Assembly (NCBI GenBank): GCA_031213475.1
Contig: JARUPZ010000005.1
Span: 3,263,732 to 3,327,731, forward strand
Origin: Nereocystis luetkeana
Lineage: Eukaryota; Sar; Phaeophyceae; Laminariales; Laminariaceae
Length of the DNA: 64,000 nucleotides
Reading direction: 5' to 3'
Shown here: positions 56,110 to 64,000 of the stretch, in pieces
How the letters are laid out: the number at the start of each line of letters is the position of its first letter
How positions within the stretch are numbered: the first letter of the stretch is position 1
Notes under the pieces: generated by a model
Seen by the model: only the letters and a program-made list of their open reading frames with translations
Told to the model about the DNA's origin: nothing
Database searches by the model: none
Program-made: the position numbers and the translations under genes

Positions 56110-57330
56110 GTTTCCTAAAACATTTCAGTACGACAAGATCAGCTCACGACTGCACGAACTTCAGGCTGATGGGAGGCGGACGCGTCACGTGGGCGCCTTC
56201 AACAAGGAAAGAAGACTATAGGTGATGTCTATCGAGCTGTATTATAAAGCTGACAGAGTCCACTGGTGTCCCTTTGTTTTGGGGAAGGTCAGGAACACTA
56301 GGCGGCTATTCATTTCTATGCTCTTTGCGAAATGAATAGATACACACTGTATGATAGACAATTACCAGGTGTAAGATACTCATTTCTGTTCATTTCCTTG
56401 TTTGCCTTCTTTTGGGTATTATACAGTAGCATAACGAGCTGGCTCTGAGTAACAAATGCGGAGCATTTTCCCCGCAACAACTATCATCATTGTTGTGTGC
56501 ATTTTTGGAATTATGGCATGTAACGCAGAAGTAGACTAAGCAGTATTACCCTAACGAGGGGACGTATTGGAGATGATACTTGTAAGTAACCATCTGTCGT
56601 TACTTGATAATACAGAGTAATCTGGTATACATAGCGTAGCATACGTACCACAAGCAGCCTTGTTTGACGTGTATCGTATTGTTGCTGTAGTTACTTTAAG
56701 TAGTACGCATGTAGCTTGAATGTGTGACAAACAACAGTTTACAAGCTGTGTCGTTACTGATATGTGATAAGTATATGCACTGTATCGTACGTACGGAAGT
56801 ACATGTGTACATGTAGCGGGACTGTCATATCCAGTATCCCCCTTAGAACCGGTAAGGTTCGGGATTTGCCACCAGGGTACTGATTTGAGCGCACCCTAGC
56901 AGTTGAGCTGTTGGAGTAACAATATTGGCTACCGGCTAGGGTCATGGATTGATTGGGGTGGTATCTTTTCTGTTTTTGTTGTTTTTGTTGCAAGCGCAAG
57001 CACGCATCGCCCCCCCCCACATGAGCTCACTCTACATCTGCTCATCATTATCAGCTCATCTGCTGAGCAAATCAATCAACACTGGCCAGGAGTCGCCAAC
57101 AACATCTCTTTATCTTACAGAGAAGCTTACACATACAAGTTTGCTTAACGGCAGCTTAAGCGTTTGCCCTCTCAAGATTGTGTCTTATCGGCCATATATA
57201 AGCGGATCTGAGCGTATACCAGCCACGAGCTGACAGACGCAAACCACATTGTGTAAGAACTCCCTGAGGCCATACGTGGCGACTCGACTTAGCGCGACCA
57301 AACGAAAATCACGTGTTTTTTACGTCACTC
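56110..57330. other. Region downstream of copia pol; no LTR identified
   Basis: AT-rich, with a (T/G)-rich tract at 56960-57000. The 3' LTR should start just after the purine tract at 56101-56109, but without a 5' copy its limits cannot be set. Confidence 0.4.
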
Positions 57331-57332
57331 AG

Positions 57333-58142
57333 TTATGATACCATCTGCCACATTTTCTGCTCAGCGAAATACAGCAGGCGTCCGACGATGTACATCACGA
57401 GCCCGCACACAACCCCCATGCCCACTTCTGGTGTTCTTAAAGACAGGGCTGCCGATGGAGCCAAAAGGTGCGACATGCCACCCCCTCGTACGCTCCTTTC
57501 GCTCCTAAACCCAGTAATGGTGAGGGAGTTGATCGCGTTGATAAGCTCGATGTCCAGTTCAATGTCCCCAATGGAGTGAAGGACCTGGCAATAGACCTTC
57601 GCAAATTCCAGGCAATCGTTCTCGAACTCCACGTACGATACAGGGAATGACCCTGCCATTGATGCAAGAACCAAGGAGAGGTGCATGCTCTGTATCTTGC
57701 TGACTACGAAATACTGTCGTGTAGATCCAATGATGTTGAGATTTTCGTAGTACACGTCGTAGCTGTTTGTGCTTCCCTCGTGAAACGCCAGGTGTATTAC
57801 GCGCACATTGGTTTTCTCGTTGATCTGCAGCGTGTTCCAGCCCATGCTGGTCTCTATGTCGAAGAGGCTCTTGCCCAGGACGAGGTGCACGCTAGCGTGA
57901 TTGTTGTACACCGAAATGCATACGGTCAAATACTCCAGGAGCTCGTCTTCTTCGGGTGCATCCTCTTCGAAGTTGAAACTCACGAAACCATCCTCAGGAG
58001 CAGATATTTCGACTCCGCTGAGAAATTTCGCGTACGTGGGTGGCACACCGATGAGGCCATGAACTTGCCTCGCAGCAACAGCCCGACTTGACTCGTTCTC
58101 GCTGATCCTTCTGTTTCCCCGCCGCATGCGCATCTGGGCCAT
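57333..58142 (-). CDS. Intronless 269-residue protein of unknown function with C-terminal membrane helix
   Basis: A complete ORF with ATG at 58142 and a stop at 57333, unusual here because it needs no introns. The N-terminus is basic (MRMRRGNRR). The middle is a mixed alpha/beta-like globular stretch with acidic patches (FEEDAPEEDELLEYL). Near the C-terminus is one hydrophobic segment at about residues 240-260 (VGMGVVCGLVMYIVG) followed by a short tail, so it may be tail-anchored. Base composition is less GC-rich than the exons of the large plus-strand gene. It lies between the copia element and an 890-bp TIR element. I recognise no family. An endogenised viral gene or a young lineage-specific gene are both possible; neither is shown by the sequence. 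Confidence 0.55.
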   Translation of the reverse strand: MAQMRMRRGNRRISENESSRAVAARQVHGLIGVPPTYAKFLSGVEISAPEDGFVSFNFEEDAPEEDELLEYLTVCISVYNNHASVHLVLGKSLFDIETSMGWNTLQINEKTNVRVIHLAFHEGSTNSYDVYYENLNIIGSTRQYFVVSKIQSMHLSLVLASMAGSFPVSYVEFENDCLEFAKVYCQVLHSIGDIELDIELINAINSLTITGFRSERSVRGGGMSHLLAPSAALSLRTPEVGMGVVCGLVMYIVGRLLYFAEQKMWQMVS

Positions 58143-58491
58143 CTGTTGGTGGCAGAGTACAGTTTTCGGTTAGTTTTCCACGTTGTTGTTATTCCTTTGT
58201 CGCGCAGAGCGCTGTTTCTGTGCACTCGCTGGTTTCTTAGTTTTCTAAAGTTCAATTGTTCGCCGTTGCCCACTAATATCCATATAGATTCGTTCGATTA
58301 AACCAGCTGCTATACTGCAGATTGCGCCGCATCAACACTCATTAATTTCAGGCAATGTTGGTTGAATATAGCAGCGTGGATACCTATCATAGCCTTCTTG
58401 TATGTTTATCGGACCCCAACGATATTTGGTGTTGGTCATTCAGCATAAAACCCCTCTGGCCTGCATAGTCACGTGCCTAACTAAGCACAGG

Positions 58492-59381
58492 CTATCACGG
58501 GGGCCCAGAGAAATCAGGACCCATCATAAACACAAAAAATCAATATAATGTCCATCCGCCACCAAATGGAAAGCGGAGCGCCCTTCAACGCCGATAGAAA
58601 CCTCCGCATGGACATAGTGATAGAGAGGGGAGGCCTCCGAGACGCTACGTCGTCAGAGTACCGCAACAAGGCGATACTCCTCGACGTCACGCATGCAGAC
58701 CCCCAAGCGAGGGTCCACATGCGGGCTGGCAGCGCTGATCGAGACGGATCAGCCGCTTCCACTTCTGAGGCGCGAAAGCGCGACCACTGCGCTCGTGCAG
58801 GACAAGTGTCCTTCGACGAGCGCAGCCATAAACTTGTCACCCTCGCGGTGGAAAGCTTTGGACGCCTCGGGAAGGAAGGTAGCGATTTCATCGACCAGCT
58901 GGCGGCGAGCATCGTTGGAGGAACGGACGGGGGATCGTTAGCAAGAAAAGGGGTTTGTAAGGAGCACCTTTTCCAGGTCATATCGGTGACTACCCAGGTC
59001 GCGATCTCGCGCAGAGTGCACCGATATAAGCTCGCCCTGCAAGACCGCCAGGCCGCCAGGGGGAGAAGGGAGGAGGAGGGAGGACTACTTCCCATGGCGT
59101 GGGGGTGGAATGTAGATGCGGAGTAGGAAGCGTGGCGTATAGATACATAGTAGGTAAAATATCTCGGTAAATGGTGGGGGTGCAAGTGAGTACACGCAGG
59201 GAAGGAGAATTGGTTCGATGAAGTTAGTGGTATTCGATGAATTATGTCAGCTTTTTCATTTTGAATGGATAACGCCCTGCACATTGTCAGAAGGCAAATA
59301 AAATAATAAAATATATCCCAGTTTTTTTACTATAATAGGCATTTTGGGTCCTGATTACTATGCACTGTTCCGCCGTAATAG
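58492..59381 (+). mobile_element. 890-bp TIR element related to the MITE family, carrying a LINE-type ORF fragment
   Basis: The left end (CTATCACGGGGGCCC, then ATCAGGACCC) and the right end (inverted: CTATTACGGCGG, then ATCAGGACCC) match each other and the MITE consensus. Apparent TA target duplication. The interior holds an ORF at 58548-59126 quite unlike a MITE interior. Confidence 0.75.
58548..59126 (+). pseudogene. C-terminal fragment of a non-LTR reverse-transcriptase polyprotein
   Basis: Open for 192 codons. It contains NLRMDIVIERGG, AILLDVTHADPQA, ESFGRLGKEGSDFIDQL and QVISVTTQVAISRRVHRY. This pattern of an R-x-D followed by LLDVT and later a VES-GRLG block is what I recall at the extreme C-terminus of some LINE-type reverse transcriptases, after the RT domain, where it resembles a restriction-like fold. 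No RT catalytic motif is present, so this is only a tail fragment. It lies entirely inside a MITE-related TIR element. Confidence 0.55.
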
Positions 59382-59954
59382 AGGTCTATTAATACGATGC
59401 TATAAACTACAGTAGCAAGACTATATAATAACCGACCAGAAGTTGCAATACGGTACATAAATTCGCCGTGTGCTGCTGCAGCTTCCAGTGGCCATTCACA
59501 ACACAAGCGAGAAGACCCTCACCACTACTATCATACGACAAAATCTTACAACCTCGCGAGATCTCAACACGGCTCCGCTACTGTAGTCCAGGCAGCACAC
59601 CTCGCCAATGGACCAGCTGTTCGCGCATATACCCTACCATATGCAAGTGCTTACGGGGCGGTCTGGGATCGAAATCCCCGTTACCAAACACTACTCAAAT
59701 GATATAGAAACCCCTGGATGGAGTACTGTAGTCAAGTTCGGAAGGTCCATTCATGCGCACGTTAGCGCTGTTTATACCCTCGATGTGTTTCTCGCGGTGT
59801 TTATGTATGGCTGCATCGGACGCGGGCTATGGTGATAGCTGTGTGCCTAATATATTTTGGTGTTAATTTAGTCCTTCACACGAGGAACGCTCCTCTACTG
59901 AGAAACTAGCCGATATTTGATGTTTCAGCGATCCTATTTTCGTTTGACGATTTT
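59382..59954. other. Intergenic, no feature recognised
   Basis: No coding or repeat signal seen between the 890-bp TIR element and the TGGAAG array. Confidence 0.4.
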
Positions 59955-61545
59955 CGTCGCGAGGTGTCTCGCCCATGGGCTGAGCGTACGAGCGGAGAAA
60001 AATGTGAACTTGGTACGCTCGAACGCTCAGTCCATGGGGGATCCACCTCATTATTTAGTAAAGGGGTTGAAAGCAGAGTGGAAGATTCCATTCGGCTTCC
60101 ATTCAACTTACGAAACTTCCATTTGGCTTCCAAATGAATTCCAAATGGAAGTTGAAGGGAGGCCAAATGAAAGTATTGGAAGTTAAATGGAAATAGATGG
60201 AAGCTGAAGTGGAAGCACATGGCAGTTTTGACGAAAATATATTGAAGTTTCCAGATGGAAGCTTCCATGTAAGTATAGTAGAAGCCCATGAAAGATAAAC
60301 TTCCATGCATTTCTGCGGTAACTTACATCTATGTCCGTAGAAGCTTCTATCCACTGCTATATGCAAGCACAGCTTTCACCTTGTTCCACCTACACTTACA
60401 TGCGTTTCCAATAAGCTTCCAGTACTTCCATGTTGACTTTTATTTGCTAAGGAAACCCATCTGCGTCCGCAGAAACTCCCATTCACTCTCGTGTGCTCCG
60501 ATATTCGAGGAAAACTTCCATCTCCCACCACCTACTTTCATTCACTTCCATCCGCTTCTTTTAAACTTCCAAAATCTCCTTAACTTTTGTATTTCCACGG
60601 AAACTTCTTTCTTATACGGCCGCAGACATTTACTCTTATATGCAATCTTACCTCCCATCTACTTCCATTCAACTTCCAAATTTCCCTTTAACTTCCATGA
60701 CTTCTGCTCTACTTAACTTGATCAAAGACCATGCGAGTTCGATGGAAGCCGAGGAGCGAAGTCGATGGAAGTAGGTGGCAGTTCATGTTGCATATAGGAC
60801 TGGATCGAATCTTTTCTACGGATGTAGGTGGATATTTACGTGGAAGTCGAAGTTGAATGGAACCTAAAGAAGCTAACCATATACCCCTAAGAATGAAAGT
60901 AGATACAATAAGCTTGAATATGGGTGAGGACAGAAGCTTCTGCGGACGCACATATGTCATGCGAGTTGCCTTGGAATTAGAAGTCAGACGGAACTTTTGG
61001 AAGTCAAATGGAAGTCAAATTGAAGTTTTGGAAGTCGAATGGAAGTTTCAGAAGTTGAATGGAAGTCGAATGGAAGCTAGGTGAAAATAGGTGGAAGCGG
61101 ATGGAAGTAGATGGGGCTATATCAGGGTGGTGTATGGAAGCTTAGTGGAAATTCGACCAAGCTTCCACCGGGCATGGTCGTGGAAGCTTCCACTTTGCTT
61201 CCACTAGGTTCCCCTCACTTCCAAAGTGGAAAGTTACATGGAAGTGCATGGAAATTTTCATCCACTTCCGATCCACTTCCAACTAATTCCATCAACTTCC
61301 ATCTATTAATAGCTTCCATTCGACACCCATTCAACTTACCACTTCCAACTAATTCCATCAACTTCCATCTATTAATAGCTTCCATTCGACACCCATTCAA
61401 CTTAAAAAAAAACAATTATTCGACTTCATTCCAACTTCCATTTGACTTCCATTCCACTTCCAAATGGAGTTGAATGGAAGCTTTGGAAGTCAAATGGAAG
61501 TTGAAATGAAGTCGAATAATGGAAGCTTCCACTCATTTGTCCAAT
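59955..61545 (+). repeat. TGGAAGT / ACTTCCA word array, orientation changing several times
   Basis: The heptamer TGGAAGT or its complement occurs at very high density over 1.6 kb, with blocks of one orientation about 200-450 bp long. Confidence 0.8.
61268..61403 (+). repeat. 66-bp tandem duplication
   Basis: Two near-identical copies of CACTTCCAACTAATTCC ... ACACCCATTCAACTTA inside the heptamer array. Confidence 0.9.
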
Positions 61546-61920
61546 AGTGAGGAACACCGAGCATGCGAGGGATAGACCAAGTACCAGGGTATGATATCGA
61601 AATATCTGTGTACTCCTACGAGAAAGAACATACCAGTACGTATATACATCCTTCAGTTTGGCAGCAGCACAGCAACATGTACAGCGATACGTGCCAGCAC
61701 CTGAAAACATGGAGCAGCTATTATTCTCGATCGCGCTCGAGGCAATCCGAAACCACAACAATATAATCCACTGTAGCTATACAGCAGCAGGATGTCAACC
61801 GTTTCTTAAAAGGGTTATGCCGGGAATGCAGTGCGGAATATCAAACTCGCGGGAGAGCGATCTAGAACACAGCAAGGGACAGGGTCTAATGGTACTATAT
61901 AGTCTCGTTTTGGGGACACA

Positions 61921-62094
61921 CTATTGCGGGGGGCCATAGTTAGTAGGACCTATGGTACATAAAAACCTACCAGGTACACATTTAAACTTTTTTACTAACA
62001 ATATTTGGTCCTGTGGTACATAAAAACCTACATATTTAAACTTTTTTACTATTAATAACAATATTTGGTCCTATTAACTATGGTCCCCCGTAAT
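61921..62094 (+). mobile_element. MITE copy 8 with internal tandem duplication
   Basis: 174 bp instead of about 110, because a block of roughly 55-60 bp (GGTACATAAAAACCTAC to AATATTTGGTCCT) is present twice in tandem. Confidence 0.85.
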
Positions 62095-62167
62095 GCTTAT
62101 ATTAGAGTGGCGGTCGCCTAAATGGGACTGCAACTCTAAAAGGGATGAATGTGTACTCCCGGGACTA

Positions 62168-62281
62168 CTATTACGAGGGACCATTGTTAACAGGACTAAA
62201 TATTGTTGGTAAAATTGCGAAAATTATACCAGGTAGTTTTTTGTGTGCACCGTAGGTCCTATTTAATATGGTCCCCCGTAC
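62168..62281 (+). mobile_element. MITE copy 9
   Basis: TIRs CTATTACGAGGGACC and GGTCCCCCGTA; opposite interior polarity to copy 8, which is 74 bp away. Confidence 0.85.
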
Positions 62282-63344
62282 TCAACAAAGCTACTACTTT
62301 ACTGCTGTAGACAGAACGCCAACTATTCCACCGACACTCCACGAATCGATTTTTTAGTTCCAAATTAATTATCGAAGTATCATACGACCACTCCTCCGCA
62401 CCTAATCCCTCCCTACCTGGTATATAATGCCAGGTGCTATGTACAGTCATACGATTTGTATTCTTTTCTTTTTTTTTTGCCTTCCGACATATTATCAAGA
62501 TACATTCATGCATCCGATGCGTGCCAACGTAGGGTTATACACTCCTCCTCCTGTTTGTTTCATACCCCGGTTGAGGAACTTCATACCCAAACCAATATAT
62601 TATTATTACCCTGGTATTTCTCTTGCCATCCGACACCAATGTGCAGCAAGCATGATCTTCAACATGGATCACTCATAACTTTCCCGAAAGAAGAAAACCT
62701 CGGAAACAAAAGGAAACCCATGCACCAAGTCTACCTCCCTTCCGTGCCAACTTTCAGCTTGTCTACTCTACTATTTGCTGTATTTGCTCCTTCCTTCTCA
62801 TTACGTTCTATCCTTAAATCCTAAACTGCATCCAAGCTCCATCCCCACGCCATTGGGACTAAACGAGAAAATAACCCATGCAACGAACAATCCCTCCTCT
62901 GTGCCCCACTGTATTATAGGTACAAACGCAAAGCGAACAATCAATCCCTCCTGTGGCCTACAGTGAGTGGGTACTTTGATAGTCGCCTACAGTAGGTACT
63001 TTGATAGTGACCTGCAGTGGGTACTTTGATAGTACGCCTGAATATAGGCTGATTGCCGGATAACAAAAGGTCTTTACTAGAAAACTCTGCATTGGGCGTG
63101 TGGTGTGCGCGGCTCCTGAGATACGTCGGGCTACTGGCTACTGCTGGGTATAGCATGATAGCTATCCTTAATAAAATGGGGCAGTATGGGGCGGGCCCGA
63201 CCACTCTGTAATGCAGAACCGCGAGAACACAGTCCCTCCTGTGGTCTACCGCTGTGAATTGCGAACGGGTGCTGTTCGAGCGATATTGGGTAGTTCGTCA
63301 GGCAAGGAGCCCCGTCAGTCACGATCAGTTTTGGTGAAGTGTCC
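62282..63344. other. Intergenic, no gene recognised
   Basis: Contains one block of the 40.5-kb repeat (62733-62775) and a small GTACTTTGATAGT triplicate (62970-63030). Confidence 0.4.
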
Positions 63345-63490
63345 AGAAGAAGAAGAGCAGCTTTATTCCTCGGAGAGCACGACGAAAGACTAAAAACGGC
63401 GTAGGGCTCGTTGCCTCTCCTGGGAAACCCCCTGGTTTCCCATCGAAGATACGCCTCTCAAGTGCTATACGAATACTACACCAAAACCAC
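63345..63490 (+). repeat. Second copy of the AGAAGAGCAGCTTTATTCC repeat
   Basis: Colinear with 40470-40590; followed 60 bp later by a truncated MITE. Confidence 0.65.
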
Positions 63491-63550
63491 CCGTGTCCAG
63501 GCATTTTCCGCCCTTTCCAGTGTTCGAGGCAATATACCATAACATTTCCC

Positions 63551-63608
63551 CTACTACGGGGGACCATAGTTAATAGGACCAAATATTGTCAGTAAAAATA
63601 GGGAAATA
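63551..63608 (+). mobile_element. MITE copy 10, right half missing
   Basis: The left half is intact up to GTAAAAATAGGGAAATA, then abruptly replaced by a GC-rich hairpin-forming sequence. Confidence 0.85.
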
Positions 63609-63655
63609 CAAGGCGCTTCGCTCCGCGGGCGGCCTACGCCGCCCGCTACGCTCGC
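63609..63655. other. GC-rich hairpin-forming sequence abutting the truncated MITE
   Basis: GCGGGCGGC and GCCGCCCGC flank a 4-nt loop at about 63627-63648, a perfect stem within CGCTTCGCTCCG...CTACGCTCGCTC. Such words are common as dispersed repeats in green-algal organelle DNA; why it is here is unknown. Confidence 0.5.
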
Positions 63656-64000
63656 TCAGGAAGGAAAAAAGTACATCAAATTATGCGAAGCGAACAGAGG
63701 TCCACGATTGAGTTTAGTGTTTTCAAGGATCGTAATTGCAAACCGGCGACTTGATAATGCCAAGAGTCCCGCCGCCATGCTTCAGGAAAAAACAGCTCCG
63801 ACGTCAGCTTGGATGCCACATATACGCTTCGCGTCGTGGATGTCGTACGTACGTACATACACCCCAGGTAGGGTACTACTGTCTGTACTTATTTTCTTCT
63901 TTCGATATGCTCTATGTCTGTACTGCTGTATGTACGAAGAAAGCGAAAGCACAGCACGGTACAGCAGCAAAAACAATGAAAATGAAAACGAAAACTCGGA

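Noticed and set aside
51100-56800. Paired LTRs for the copia element
   Set aside because: No matching direct repeats could be found between the region before gag and the region after the purine tract.

Overview
This is a repeat-rich nuclear window from a eukaryote with large introns. Coding runs are GC-rich, introns are GT-AG, and genes are broken into many small exons. The gene content and the mix of transposable elements suggest a multicellular stramenopile, most likely a brown alga of the Ectocarpus type. That assignment is inference; no rRNA or barcode gene is present. No rRNA, CRISPR or convincing stand-alone tRNA gene was seen.

Layout. (1) About 2.75-5.09 kb, plus strand: the last three exons of a glutamine PRPP amidotransferase (first step of purine synthesis). 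(2) About 15.8 down to 9.45 kb, minus strand: five phase-matched exons of an FKBP-type prolyl isomerase, convergent with the first gene. (3) About 19.0-35.2 kb, plus strand: an eight-exon gene for a coiled-coil protein of about 1,800 residues that I cannot name. Possible further exons of it or of neighbours lie at 37.6 and 43.2 kb. (4) 51.2 down to 44.4 kb, minus strand: a 13-exon gene with an N-terminal zinc finger, a DDE-transposase-like core of P-element/THAP9 character, two more C2H2 fingers and a very acidic tail. It carries an in-frame stop and frame breaks, so it is probably decayed. (5) 51.47-56.1 kb, plus strand: a dead Ty1/copia gag-pol with at least six frameshifts and a changed catalytic Asp. 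(6) 58.1-57.3 kb, minus strand: an intact intronless 269-residue ORF of unknown function.

Between and inside the genes are ten copies or fragments of a roughly 110-bp TIR/TA-type MITE and one 890-bp relative carrying a fragment of a LINE-type protein. There are two kinds of tRNA-headed SINE, LINE 3' ends, and at least six unnamed dispersed repeats. One of these has a C-rich end that sits just upstream of 3' splice sites in three different genes. Many minisatellites and microsatellites fill the rest.

The best candidates for something undescribed are the zinc-finger/DDE gene at 44-51 kb, the splice-site-associated poly-C repeat, and the 890-bp TIR element that has swallowed a retroelement fragment. 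Exon calls rest on reading frame, splice consensus, phase continuity and remembered family patterns; nothing was searched.
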